NCBI RefSeq assembly: GCF_963675165.1
Contig: NC_087377.1
Location: forward strand, 4,095,899-4,159,898
Direction of reading: 5' to 3'
Length of the DNA: 64,000 nt
Source: Halichondria panicea
Taxonomy: Eukaryota > Porifera > Demospongiae > Suberitida > Halichondriidae
Shown here: positions 22,491-33,479 of the stretch, piece by piece
Position numbering within the stretch: position 1 is the stretch's first letter
How the letters are laid out: each line of letters begins with the position of its first letter
Notes under the pieces: model-generated
What the model saw: only the letters and a program-made list of their open reading frames with translations
Databases searched by the model: none
What the model was told of the DNA's origin: nothing
Made by a program: the position numbers and the translations under genes

Positions 22491-22891
22491 TAGCAGTATC
22501 TCAAGTGGATTGATCACACCCACTCAACTTTACCACGTGTGATTTTGGATTGACTGAGAGGCGTGGCCAACACCCACCTTAATAAATGATATTCATCGCT
22601 ATTGGCTAGCACCCACATAGAATAATCCTGACCTCATTCAAGGAGGGCGGCAGCTCTCGACTAAGTACAGGCAGCCATAGAGGAAACCATCTATTGGAAA
22701 ACTGAAGGGGCGTGGTTCCGTAATTATTTATAATTATTTTTGCGCATGCCCAAGTCATCCTCCTCATGTTACTGGTGCTATTCTTTCTGAGAGCAACAAT
22801 CTTCAATCTTCCTTGATCTTTGGTAAGCGATTGCTCATAATGCGAGAGACTATTCTTACATTTTTGTCTTTCTTTGTTTACAGATTCTATT

Positions 22892-23059
22892 ATGCCTTTG
22901 ACAAAGGTGTATGATTCTAAAGCAAAATGCACGCACTGCAACACTACTCAAAAATTAACAAACCCCAAAACAACCGCAAAACTATTTATTGAAGATTATG
23001 TCAGGGAACACAATTTGTCTCCGGGCAAATCAAGATATCAAGATATCCTACAAGCAGTG
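22892..23059 (+). CDS. Hypothetical exon with CxxC motif
   Basis: A 3' splice site (TTTGTTTACAG at 22883) precedes the ATG at 22892; a GTACGT donor follows at 23060. The exon encodes a basic segment with AKCTHCNTTQKL (one CxxC pair) and FIEDYVREHNLSPGKSRYQ. I do not recognise the family. The CxxC near the start could be half of a zinc finger. It lies in transposon-rich DNA just ahead of a reverse-transcriptase fragment, so it may belong to a mobile element. Confidence 0.4.
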
Positions 23060-23171
23060 GTACGTCTGATGCTGCATGATGACTTAATCGATAATTCTTT
23101 CAATATCTCATACAATGTAATTACTAGCTTATTTATCATTTCAAGCAAAATTATTGATTTTGTTCGTCTAA

Positions 23172-23475
23172 ACAGCAGTATGGCTTCATGAAAAACAAAT
23201 CATGTTGTTCTCAACTATTATCAACATTCGCTATTGTATACGAGGCCCTGGACAAGGTCAACATGATATATTTAGCAAGGCCGTCCCTCATAAAGAACTC
23301 CTCTACAAACTGTAGAGAATAGGCATCACAGACGACTTGTGGTTATGGTTCAAGAATTACTTAAGTGACCGCTCCCACTATGTATCTTTCAGCGTCTTCT
23401 ACAGAAGCAGTTTTATCCGGAGTTCCCAGGAAGTATCCTAGGGCCACTCCTCTTCATAATTTATGTAAATGATTG
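23172..23475 (+). mobile_element. LINE reverse-transcriptase core fragment, degraded
   Basis: Frames give QYGFMKNKSCCSQLLST, VYEALDK, HKELLYKL, then RIGITDDLWLWFKNYLSDRS and a VSQGSILGP-like block with errors. This order matches the fingers-palm part of LINE reverse transcriptases, upstream of the region seen at 19990-20476. Several stops are present. The catalytic YADD box was not found. Confidence 0.75.
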
Positions 23476-23529
23476 ATTATAACTGCTTCCTTTTTGCTAA
23501 GCTACTCAAGACCATAAATACTATGGAAG

Positions 23530-24021
23530 ATCAAACTAAAAAAACATTTGCAATGTGAACGTTGCTAGGATTGCCAGGAAAAGAAAAGCACGAAAAAGCG
23601 AAGAAACAAGAAATTCGGCGAGTGCATAACTCCAATCCGTTACAACTTCATTCACATGTACTGTTTCAATTTTTTGTTCGTTTTGTGCTTTTCCTGGCCA
23701 ATCCTTCAGTAATTTTTATCATATAATTATAGTGAATTTTTTGCAAGATGTTTTCCCTTACAGTGTTGAGCAAACATGCAAGTGTTGGATGTGTGGGTGG
23801 ATGATTGTGAATTCAGTTATTTGGGTTCATTTTTACCCAACTTGTATTTTGATTCTAAAATCATTATCAACAGTAGGCCACTCGGCTGTACATGTTCATG
23901 GCGTTGTAACGGATTGGAGTTATGCACTCGCCGAATTTCTTGTTTCTTCGCTTTTTCGTGCTTTTCTTTTCCTGGCAATCCTAGCAACGTTCACATTGCA
24001 AATGTTTTTTTAGTTTGATTC
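23530..24021. mobile_element. MITE with ~125-bp terminal inverted repeats
   Basis: The left arm starts ATCAAACTAAAAAAACATTT and includes GCGAAGAAACAAGAAATTCG and GAGTGCATAACTCCAATCCG. The right arm (23890-24021) is its reverse complement and ends TTTTTTTAGTTTGAT. A short piece of this terminus (ACATTTGCAATGTGAA) also occurs near 32050. No coding capacity was seen. Confidence 0.85.
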
Positions 24022-24989
24022 CCTTTCTTTTTCAGTACAGCAGTATTTTTATACTCTTCAATAATGAAATGTGAAATGCCTAAGAGGAATGTCAAGAAGC
24101 AAGAGAAGTTCAAGAAGAGAAGAGAAGACAGGCCATGCAGACTGGAATATATGAACACATAATTCTTATTACAGTGTTCATTTATCTATGCATGCTAAAT
24201 ACTGGAGTGTATACTTCAAAGTGCAAAAGCATTGGAGGCCTATGGTAGATCTAGCCAGTAGCATACCTGAGTTGAGAATGGAGAGAAGTTGGAGAAAAGG
24301 ACTAGGGACTGTTTGTGTACCAATCAATGTCACAGCCGGTTAACCAGCCACGCCCATCTCATAAGTTGCCATGTGCGTTGCTGTGGCAGTCATTTAAAGA
24401 TGGCGGAATTGCGTAGGTAAGAAAAGTGGAGCCTGAGAGGTCATCTGCCTCTTGGAAGCGAACGCAATTCTGAGAAAAACGCCCATGGTCCGGATTCTAG
24501 TCGACTAGAGGCTGTATCTAGAATCTTCTGAACATGTCTGTACAAGGAGGAAATGCTTTCCAAGAAAGTTACTTACTTACTTACTTACTTACTAACTTAC
24601 TTACTTACTTAGTCAGTCAGACGAAACGCGGTGAAATATGAAAATAGTGCAATTTTTCAAATATCAATAGTAATGCATGAGAATATTCATTGACTATAAT
24701 TTCACACATTTAGACAGATAAAAGGCTAACTAAGCTATCTGTCAACTCAGTTTCTTGCTGTGGCCCTTCCCTGCAGAAATAGAGCAGTCTAAACACGAGT
24801 CAAAATTTGTGCAATAATTGAAAACACACACAACTGCACTGTCAATCCTATGTACAACCTACTGGTTGTACTAATCACCAAAGGCTTGAAGATGACCTAA
24901 AGGCAATCAGTGATTTTTTTTTAACATTAAGAGAATCATCACTACTTTTAGAGCATTATCAAGTATAAACAGAGCAGGGTATTTACTGT
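24022..24989. other. Non-coding stretch with (TTAC)n and a possible first exon
   Basis: A good start context (AAGATGGCGGAATTGCG, ATG at 24400) is followed by a GTAAG donor at 24417, which looks like a tiny first coding exon. No convincing second exon was found, so it is not called a gene. A (TTAC)n microsatellite occupies about 24565-24615. Confidence 0.4.
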
Positions 24990-25482
24990 TAAATATATTA
25001 TCGGTGGCTTTATTTACCTGTATTAAAAATCTAAATAACCCTCACTCTGTGCCTCTAACAACAAACGTGCTTCGGCACCATTATGCTGTAAAAAATCAGC
25101 ACTTGCCTTTTCTATATAATCTGACACCATGCATTATGTATGGATTGCGCTAAACTTTTTTGCTTTAATATAATTATCCTAATAATCCTGGTCTGCATTT
25201 GCAAAAAAGTGGATTCATCATGAAAGTAAAATGGGAGTGTGATACATAATTATACTATCTAACTCAGTTAATTTATCGAGAAATTGTTTTCTATATGCTA
25301 CCTTTCATGTCCACCCCCTTTTGATGGTTTACCTGCTTAAACCCCAATATATATAACCATTTCCTAGCTGTTTCTCGAGTTATAATACATTCATGTTCAT
25401 TTTCGATCCACACACGAAACATTTCTACTGTTAAATTAGGTACACCTAACAAATTTCCTTGCACTGACACAGAATTCCTCAT
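24990..25482 (-). pseudogene. DDE-type transposase remnant
   Basis: The minus strand from 25482 reads VPNLTVEMFRVWIENEHECI, ITRETARKWLYILGF and HQKGVDMKG, the helix-turn-helix/WLYxLGF...KKGxYxDG pattern of an invertebrate transposase family with a DDE_3-like domain. The frame breaks at about 25291. Further on (about 25225-25190) FHDESTF followed by a frameshifted ANADQ block resembles the second catalytic Asp region. It is a dead fragment. The family assignment is from memory of the motif pattern. Confidence 0.6.
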
Positions 25483-25732
25483 TTTTAATCAAGCTGTACG
25501 GCTTTTTGATACTCTTACCCCGACTAGATGCCAGAATGGTCTCAATTAATGCCATCGTCATCAATTACAGATGGATCTACATTAACTAGTGAAAGATAAT
25601 AATGAGCTGCCCACCTGCGTACCGTTTCGTTTCAGCATTAACACCACTTATGTCAGCTGCCCTTTTAGACGCATCAACTATACCGTCCCCCCACATCTTT
25701 ACTGCTATACTAATGAAAGCACCATAGGTGCT

Positions 25733-26295
25733 GATGCCTCGGTGGAGGTGCCAAAGCTACATAACATAAAACTACTAATAGCTAGCTTTTATACACACAT
25801 TGATTATAATTATCATGATGAATTTTGCTGCATGCAATCAACCGAATAGTGGGTAATGATCAACCATGATTGTTGTTAAAAACGATCGATGCCAAAAGTT
25901 CAAGTCTAAAATTACTGAATGGCTGCAAGTCAGCAGAGCTAGAGAGCCTTGCAGCTCTCTGCTCACTCTTGCAGCTACCAATAGCTAGCGTTCTAGTGCA
26001 GAGCTAACTACTAAGTAGAGTAGTAACACTTGGTGAACAAGTTTTGCTACAGACTCTTCTGAAAAGGCTGCAATAGCATTCCAAGTAAGCAAAACTAGGC
26101 ATAACTCGAGAACGAAGCATTATTTTGCAAATCCACGAATTAAAATCCAAGTAAACATGACTAGAAGCCTATAGAAACTCTTACTTGCACTTGATTCATC
26201 CTTGAGCAGCTGTAGCGGTCTACACACACACACACACACACAGACACACAAACACACTACCGTATACCTCGCTTGCGCATGCGCACCGAGGCATA
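25733..26295 (-). repeat. ~550-bp interspersed repeat, copy D, full length, inverted
   Basis: Reverse complement of copy A end to end: it starts TGCTGATGCCTCGGTGGAGG and ends TGCGCATGCGCACCGAGGCA, including the CA microsatellite at 26221-26241. It separates an open stretch at 25589-25730 (+, Cys/Tyr-rich, unrecognised) from a minus-strand open frame starting at about 26297. Confidence 0.85.
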
Positions 26296-26296
26296 A

Positions 26297-26486
26297 AAAC
26301 CTTGAGGGCAGTTGCCTTGTGAAGCTCAGGGCTTATGTTACGCTCAACGTAGTCCTCAATACTATCGCTGCCCTGGTCAAAAACGTCTGGGCACTGCTTG
26401 AGCATTTTCTGAAGGGTAGGCTGGCTATGTCCATGTGTATCTATTATTACAACCAAAAATGCTGTCCCCTCTTGGTCGCTTGACAT
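26297..26486 (-). CDS. Hypothetical protein fragment, cut by a repeat insertion
   Basis: The minus strand encodes EGTAFLVVIIDTHGHSQPTL, then QCPDVFDQGSDSIEDYVERN and ELHKATALK, a non-repetitive, protein-like composition. Open sequence continues upstream of the ATG at 26486 in the same frame (QIPLTQPRESKRQAEDNLRP). At the 3' side the frame runs straight into repeat copy D, which probably truncates it. I do not recognise the family. Confidence 0.4.
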
Positions 26487-27888
26487 CAGAGGTCTCAGGT
26501 TATCTTCGGCCTGTCTCTTACTCTCCCTTGGTTGGGTTAATGGGATCTGATTAGATATGTCCCCTAGAATACTAGCGATCCCTCTCCTTCGCCGGAGTAC
26601 TGGTGAGAAAGTTGCGAATGAGCAACAACAACGTACCCCTCTGCCTGTTCAACCTCGCCAAGCTATCATGGACGAGAAGAAGACCAAGAAACGTTTGGCT
26701 GAAAATGGAAGAAATTATCTGGTAAGCTATATAGTGAATTGGCCGACACTGTGGAGGGGCCATGGTGCACGTGGAAACAAAAGTGTTTACGTAAGTATTG
26801 AAGTTTATAGTGTCGCCATAATTTCCTCTGCAAAGATGGAAAAAGTGATGTTGTCCTATACAAAATAACCAAAGATGAATGCCTAATAGTTATGTGTTAT
26901 TCCCCGACATTATAAAAGACAAATAATATTATACTCATTGCCCCGGTAACAATCAATCAGCAGAAGAAGTAGCTAGCTAGTATAGTTTTAGTTGAGGACT
27001 GTTCAATGTACGTTATCTGTCATGCGATTTTCTCAGCGCAAGTTCATTAAAACAAGAATTTAAGAATTTAAAATTAAGGAATTATAAAGCCTGCCTTAAA
27101 ACGAAAATGGCACTCTTTCTATAGTTATTGAGGAGCCGCTTGCAACTGTACGAGGAAATGTAAAGTATGCAAACTTGAACGGCAGATAAAGCGTGCCGTC
27201 TATATACTTGATCAAAACATAATGCGTGTGGTCTGCCAAAATAACTAAAACTTATATCAGCATGATGGTAAAACGTTTTTGGCCTATTGCACTAGTACAG
27301 TTCGGATCGCAGTGCTCATCTTTCTCTCAGCTCAAGACTAGCTAGTTTGTACACGCTATATAAATTCAAGCTAGTATCATTTCACACTCCTCCTGAGGGA
27401 GCATCATTCTCAAGTTTGGAACGCCCCCCGCCATAATCTCTCATTTTCGGTCAATTAGGTTAGCTTATATTAGGAATTAAATAGGGTGTTCCCAACATTG
27501 CCCGCTGAGGGGAAGCTTCGACCAAGATAACCCACCTCCCTACTACACTGAGCCAAAACAGACGTTAAAGATCCACTATGTATTGCTAAATACCCCCCAC
27601 CCCGCTCCTGGTGAGGGCACCCGCCTTAGACACATGGTTATACAATTTTAAATGTGGAGGAAGTACACGGTTCCCATTATTACTGTTTGAAGTGGCTTGC
27701 CCCAGCCTGCGATCTAGTTGCAATATCCTATGGTCTTAGGTGTAGACATGTCGTTACCTTACTTATTTTGCTACCTAGAACTCATGGAATGGAAAAAGAC
27801 AAAGGTTCCTGATACAATTGTTTCTGAATGTAAATGAACAATCTATAGTTATTGAACTTGTACATGTTAAGTTTATGTTTATTTACAG
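26487..27888. other. Mostly non-coding region before the unrecognised gene
   Basis: An open stretch at 26557-26790 (+) encodes a basic segment (EKKTKKRLAENGRNY) that ends near GNKSVY at a GTAAGTATTGAAGTT donor-like site. The same GTGTCTAC/GTAAGTATTGAAGTTT junction recurs at 60766-60790, so it may be a dispersed repeat rather than an exon. 26880-27888 shows nothing I can assign. Confidence 0.35.
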
Positions 27889-29238
27889 TGGACCCAGTGG
27901 TGATCATCAGTTTCACATCCTCCGAAACTGTTCACGACTGTTTAGGACCCTCAATTGCAGTGGCACCGACCGAAGAGGCACTTGAATTACCACGTCAAGG
28001 TAATGCACCTATCAATGTCAAGCCCCACCCCTGACATACGGGCAGTATAGGGGCATTAGTAGGGGGTTATACTGCTTTTAGCACTCACTTTCCCCCCAAG
28101 ACAGGGGCTTTTGCATCAACATTTTTCCCAGCAATTTTGAGGGCGGGGCCAATGTTTGCGCATGCGCATCATAAAGTTGCCATGTGTTAGATTAGCTGAC
28201 AAAAAATCAAAATCCCCTGTTAATCCCCAGTGTACCCCCACCATATATACAAGGGATTGATAGGGGATTATACACATGAAGAACCCCCACCCCATTGGGC
28301 ATTCATTAATTGAAAATGTATAATCCCCACCCAATCCCCTATACTGCCCGTATGTCAGGGGTGGGGCTTGACATTGATAGGTGCATAATGTTTGACCCTT
28401 TGAATATTGCAGGTGCAACTGCTGCACTAAGTTTGGCCGCCGCCTCACTTTGGGTCAATCTAGCGGCAAAAAAGGCTATTGGCAGTGAGGCCTATGAGAA
28501 GTGCCGGGGTAAAGATGAGCATGATACCCCCATCTCACCGGGGTTATATCTGGCTGGGTTAAATTGTTCTCAAGTAAGTGCCTTATGATTTTTGCCTGAA
28601 GTATGGGGGGGAAGTAATATCAAGAGTTTATGATAGAGAGAGTATCGAACGTAGGCATACTGTGTATCAGATGTATGCGGAGAGTAACGTGACTTCCTGT
28701 ATCTGTCACAAGCTTGGAATTTGCACACTGACCAATCCAAGTGTGGGTGATGTCATCTATCAAGAAAGTAGATTACATCACCCACACTTGGATGGGTTGA
28801 TAGATTACATCACCCACGCTTGGATTGGTCAGTGTGCAAATTCCAAGCTTGTGACAGATACAGGAAGTCACGTTACTCTCCGCATACATCTGATACACAG
28901 TATGCCTACGTTCGATACTCTCTCTCTATCATAAACTCTTGGTAATATCTAAGGTGTGTCATGGTTGAACTTCAGGGGTCGCTTCCAATATATGTAAGGC
29001 CCTAGGGACTACTGTACTCCTGAGCACAATCAGCGCTGCTATTATTTTATCACATGTTGTTTTTCTTTCGCAGCTTCATAATATAACCGGCTATTTCAAC
29101 AGATATGCCATGTGGAAAGTGAAATGCCAAGAAGCCAACAAATCATTGGGATCTGTATGTGTCGTCACGGGCGCTGAGACAAAAATGAAGATAACAAAAG
29201 TAGCTGTAGGACCATTTGTGAACATTCTTGAATTGTGA
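27889..29238 (+). CDS. Unrecognised gene, last three exons
   Basis: Exons 27889-27999, 28413-28573 and 29074-29238 (stop TGA) have good GT/AG borders and matching phases (1, 1, 0). They encode VDPVVIISFTSSETVHDCLG, a short Ala-rich helix (TAALSLAAASLWVNLAAKKA), YEKCRGKDEHDTPISPGLYL, and finally HNITGYFNRYAMWKVKCQEA and KITKVAVGPFVNILEL. The family was not recognised. Both introns contain a palindromic mobile element (28005-28385 and 28621-28941). Upstream exons were not identified, so the N-terminus is missing. Confidence 0.6.
28005..28385. mobile_element. MITE with ~50-bp perfect inverted repeats
   Basis: The left terminus CACCTATCAATGTCAAGCCC continues through CCTGACATACGGGCAGTATA; the right terminus from about 28338 is the exact reverse complement. 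It fills most of the first intron of the unrecognised gene. No coding capacity was seen. Confidence 0.85.
28621..28941. mobile_element. Foldback element, CAAGAG ends, 7-bp target duplication
   Basis: It has arms of about 140 bp and a very short loop: the left starts CAAGAGTTTATGATAGAGAG, the right ends CTATCATAAACTCTTG. The flanking 7-mer GTAATAT is duplicated (28614-28620 and 28942-28948). Related by termini and target length to the elements at 33250 and 38226. Confidence 0.9.
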
Positions 29239-29666
29239 ACATTCTTGGATAGTTTGTTTAGGAAGGTTTAATAGGAAGAAATGTCTAATAGAAAAAATGT
29301 TTAATTCATCCGTCCATGGTCAAATGTTAAGTAGGGGGCGTACACATGCATGGTGCAATCCTCTCAGTCCATCTAATTGGTTCATTAGGTGTTGATCATG
29401 GCGTGGGGGCGTGTCAATACCCTAAGTACATTGTACCATACTTATTGGATTTTGTTAAAAATAATCGCACCAGAGGTTTCTTTTGAGGTTGAAAAATTAT
29501 GTTGAAGTCCAGTATCGCATCTACCATAGATTGAAAAGGAAGGAGATTGGAAACGAAAATTTTTGCGTGAAACACTCCGCGTTATAGAATGTACTGTACA
29601 CAACTCCCAAGCCCCCTAACACACACACAGAGGTTGTTTACAGTGCATTACCTACCTGGGGGGGGG
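29239..29666. other. Spacer before the large inverted-repeat block
   Basis: No gene seen. The spacer ends in a G-run (about 29658-29666) immediately before the left arm of the inverted repeat. Confidence 0.5.
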
Positions 29667-29734
29667 TATGGCACGCCAAGTGTAACAAAAATAAATAGCG
29701 CTATAGGACGTCATAAAGTAAGGGAAAACGTCAT

Positions 29735-29800
29735 GCATGCAAGACGTGCTGTAATCGTTACAAGACGTGCTCTAACGTTACAAGACGTGCTGTAATCGAG
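29735..29800 (+). repeat. Short direct repeats ahead of the integrase gene
   Basis: CAAGACGTGCTGTAATCG occurs three times in about 65 bp (the middle copy is altered), 50-110 bp upstream of the ATG. The right arm has the same set. Such subterminal repeats could be transposase-binding sites or promoter elements (inference). Confidence 0.6.
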
Positions 29801-29845
29801 TGCGAGGCTCAAGGTCAAAAGGTGACTGGGTGTTCATTAATTAAA

Positions 29846-31541
29846 ATGGTTGATCAAAGAGCTGGAGCTGGAGATCGAGTGTGGGGATGGGAAACATTTC
29901 TCCAAGAAATGGAGACTTTCCTTACTACGGTAGATAGAGAAATCGATTATACTCAGTCTACTAGTTATGCCCAGTTCGTTATTGAGAGGTTTGAGGTTTG
30001 TATACATGCTCTATCTTCCCTTCGTGTACAAATTGAAGATGATGGCGATGATGAGACGATTGAAGTTTGCACGGCATTGAAGGAAATAATGGACAGTTGT
30101 GTGTTGCTCAAGACAATGTGGTACACTCGACTTGATGAGTTGGATGCACACACAGACGGAGGCTACCAAGTTCCCCAGGTTGCTAGGAGAGTAGGACGTG
30201 GCCGTCCCCAGCTATTTATTTGTCAAGACCAGTTGGAATACCTATGTAGTTTAAATTTCACTTGGACTGAGATTAGTAAACTATTGGGTGTCTCTCGAAT
30301 GACTATCTATAGAAGAAGAGGGGAGTTCGGCATTCTAGATGTTCATAGTGCTGCAAGAAGTATAAGTGACAGTGATCTACGTACAAAGCTCCAACAGGTG
30401 CGTCGAGAAATGCCAAATATGGGAGAGACACTGGTGATTGGGCGACTACGGTCATTGGGATATGCTGTCACTAGACAAAGGGTGCGTAATGCTATCCACG
30501 CAACCGATCCCCTGAATGCAGCTCTGAGATGGAGAGGAATCCTCACTGCTCGGCGCCCTTACTCTGTTCCCTCGCCCAACTCTCTATGGCACATGGGTAA
30601 GTCATATATAGGTGTTGTGTGACCAGGTTTATGGTTAATGTGTGTCAATTAAGTTTTAGATAAAGGAGCCCAGATGTGTGTACATGCATGTATATAGGTT
30701 GGAGCCTTATTATTATAGTAGTAGCAAGACTTGTGTATACAATACATGCATACTAATCATATCTTGTATTCGTACAGATGGCCACCACAAGCTTGTGAGA
30801 TGGGGCATGGTAACGCACGGGGCTATTGACGGATATAGCAGACTCGTCGTGTTTCTTCGCTGTAGCAATAATAACACTGCCGAAACAGTTTATAATCTCT
30901 TCCTTTCAGCTGTCCAACGGTTTGGACTACCGTCAAGAATGCGATCTGACTACGGTGGTGAAAATTATCGTGTAGCAGCACATATGCTAGAGAGTAGAGG
31001 ATATGACCGCAACAGCATGATAACTGGCAGTTCCGTGCACAACCAGCGGATTGAGCGCCTCTGGCGCGATATGCATCGTTGCGTAACAGTGATATTTTAC
31101 AAGTTATTCTATTACCTAGAGCAACATGGTTACTTGGATCCTGATAACATGTTTCATCGGTATTGTTTACAGTACGTCTATCTTCCACGTATCAACCAGT
31201 CACTGAAAGTATTTATGGAGGGTTGGAACTGTCATGGGGTTCGAACGGAACACAATCTAACACCACATCAATTATTTGTGCGGGGAGCACTTCAAATGCA
31301 GAGAAGAGGACTTCAAGCCCTAGACTTTTTCGAACATATTGATGAAATGTATGGTGTAGACGAAGAAATCAGTACGGGTGATGACGATTACACAGTTCGT
31401 ATACCCCCAATTGGTCTTGCATTGTCTGATGAGAATATGGCTTTGTTGAAGGAAAGAGTAAATCCTCTGGCAGACAGCGATAATTTTGGGATAGAACTGT
31501 ATGTTGAAACACTTACTTTTTTACGTACTTTGATTAACTGA
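29846..31541 (+). CDS. Integrase-like DDE transposase (retroviral-integrase fold), left copy
   Basis: Two exons, 29846-30596 and 30778-31541 (phase 1 junction, GTAAGT donor), give 504 residues. The ATG at 29846 was chosen because the codons upstream lack an ATG. A helix-turn-helix lies around residues 142-165 (TWTEISKLLGVSRMTIYRRR). The integrase core begins at the exon join: WHMDGHHKLVRWG supplies the first Asp, RSDYGGEN the second, and IERLWRD the Glu, spaced about 36 residues after the second Asp, a D,D-35E-like pattern. HNQRIERLWRD and YVYLPRIN are typical of a family widespread in cnidarian, sponge and fish genomes. No LTRs, protease or reverse transcriptase are adjacent, so it is not a retroviral provirus. 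The catalytic residues look intact. Confidence 0.85.
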
Positions 31542-31549
31542 GATTTGTT

Positions 31550-32482
31550 AATGAATGTGCAGTGCGTAATGCCAGTAATAATTACAAATTTATATCCAAG
31601 TTGAATGATGGTACAGTGCATGGAACCCCTCTATAACGGACACCTTTAATTGGAGAACAAAAAGTTTTGGCCGTTGTTAAGGGGTTGTTTTGTATGCAAA
31701 CTTTTGGGACCTGGGTGTCTGGCCGGTATGTCGCAGTTGGCCGTTAAGAGGGGTTCCACTGTATATAATTTTTATCATTTATGTTAATGAATGTCTGTCA
31801 GATGCAGGTACACATAATTATATAGACACACTATAAAGAGTATGACTAATATTATAGTAGTACTGCCAATACACAATGTTAGGACGTATATTATTATTAT
31901 ACTGGAATAGGTTGCAAGTACGTAGCCACTGTATATACACTTGGTAGATATTGTCATATAGTTTTACAGATGCTGTTTGTTAGTCTGAGTCAAATTTCTC
32001 ATTGGCTTGTGGCACCGTCTTCAATTATACCTGAATCCGGATAGAAAAACATTTGCAATGTGAAAAATTGCTACAATCCTATGTACAACCTACTGATTCA
32101 TATAGCATTTGAACGTGGAACATTTGTGGAACAATCATAATTATTACATGCATGCTTGCAACATGATAATCATAAGCTCATGCAGATAACTATATAATTA
32201 TATCTTCACTGTGACAAATGCAAGCACATGCATGTACTACTTGCATGCATGTATAGAAGGTCTTGCTAATTTTGCATTCATAAGTTATAGGTGTTATATA
32301 TAACAATTCTCCTGGGACCAAAGCTTGCATGCTTTTTATTGGACCTATATACCTACATCACTCAGTAATACAAAAATCACAGCGATGAATGCTTTACAAT
32401 ACAATAACATCGTCATAAAGGTAATAATTATGGCCAAAAAACATTGACAGACATGCATGCAGTGTTATCAATATTGCAAACG
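31550..32482. other. Convergent 3' spacer with a small TIR repeat
   Basis: Between the stop of the integrase gene and the end of the inverted HECT exon. 31621-31765 is a compact repeat with inverted ends GGAACCCCTCT and AGAGGGGTTCC, built around GGCCGTT blocks. Its mirror copy lies at about 56868-57003. No gene seen. Confidence 0.65.
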
Positions 32483-32756
32483 TCAATAGCTGTCCATTCT
32501 CCACAAGTACTCGCTTGACAAACAAGCTCGGAACTCAGAAACAAACACTTGGTATGAAGGGTATGTTGAGGATAGAATCAGGGATGGTGCACAGGTGAGG
32601 GCAATGGGTCTACGTGAAGAACCGGTAAGAGCATTAAATTCTAGAGATATTTTCGAAGAGGAACACACCGAGCTGCCAGTAACGAAGCGCAGAAAAGTTC
32701 GCAATTCATCCAGTCCCATATTTCCTATAAATTGACGCAGATAACCTAAAACCCTA
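32483..32756 (-). pseudogene. Isolated HECT-domain C-lobe exon (minus strand), copy 1
   Basis: The minus strand encodes LGYLRQFIGNMGLDELRTFL, RFVTGSSVCSSSKISLEF, then RRPIALTCAPSLIL (the TC holds the HECT catalytic Cys) and YPSYQVFVSEFRACLSSEYL before the stop. The frame is intact, unlike the plus-strand copy at 55797-56070. In front of it the minus strand has TGTGAATAG, a possible 3' splice site, so it looks like a last exon. No other HECT exon lies upstream on this strand within the window, so it is an exon without a gene here. Confidence 0.75.
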
Positions 32757-33249
32757 TTCACATGTATTTTACACATAGTTATGTGGAAGGTCTTGCTAAT
32801 TTGATATGCTATCATTATAATAGCTGTTTTATAACAATTCTGCCTTTATACACATGTATATATACCAACCAAAGCTCACATGCACAGTATTTTGATTTTA
32901 TAGGACCTACTGAGTGTTCTACGTAATTATATAACCAGCGTGCTGTCCACAAACTGTTCTCTTGCAGATGATATAAGGGGTTGTATGGGATAAATATGTA
33001 AGAGTGTATGGATTGGTAAGTGTATAAAAACATGATAGTGACGATCAAAACGGATGCAGTTAAATTGCAAATGGGTTGTTTTCCACAATAATTATCAACA
33101 ATTTGAACGAACACTGGACAGTCTTGATCAAGTTTCTAAAGGATGACGGCTGGCTTTTACCATCCACTCTTATCCAATTTGCTCTAATAGGAACAATTGT
33201 CGTGCAACAATATACATAACAAATTAAAAATTCCGATAATTAATAGTAT

Positions 33250-33467
33250 CAAGGGCGTATAAAAGAAGAGAGGGCATGCAACTCCACTATCAGTACACGT
33301 AGCTAGCAGAGTTCAAACGTGGGCGGAGGAATGTGTGCATTTGCATGCAGTGCTAAAAATAGAAATGTCTATTTTTAGTATTTCATGCACAGTCATGCAC
33401 ATTTATCCGCCCACGTTTGAATTCTGCTCTTGGAGTTGCATGCCCTCTCTTCTTTTATACGCCCTTG
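33250..33467. mobile_element. Foldback element, CAAGGG ends, 7-bp target duplication
   Basis: The arms start CAAGGGCGTATAAAAGAAGA and end TCTTCTTTTATACGCCCTTG, with inner arms around AAACGTGGGCGG/CCGCCCACGTTT. The flanking ATAGTAT is duplicated (33243-33249 and 33468-33474). It recurs at 44321-44538 within the large duplication. Confidence 0.9.
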
Positions 33468-33479
33468 ATAGTATTACGT

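Larger units (their letters stand above)
29667..32757. repeat. Left arm of a 3.1 kb inverted repeat
   Basis: It starts TATGGCACGCCAAGTGTAAC. The reverse complement of the whole arm occurs at 55795-58958. The arm holds the integrase-like gene (+), a spacer with a small TIR repeat, and the terminal HECT exon on the minus strand. The inner edge falls at CCTAAAACCCTAT, within a few bases of a 3' splice-site-like AG of the HECT exon. Confidence 0.9.

Noticed and set aside
29846-31541. Endogenous retrovirus, because of the integrase fold
   Set aside because: There are no LTRs, gag, protease or reverse transcriptase nearby. The gene has its own N-terminal HTH and an intron, as in a DNA transposon family.
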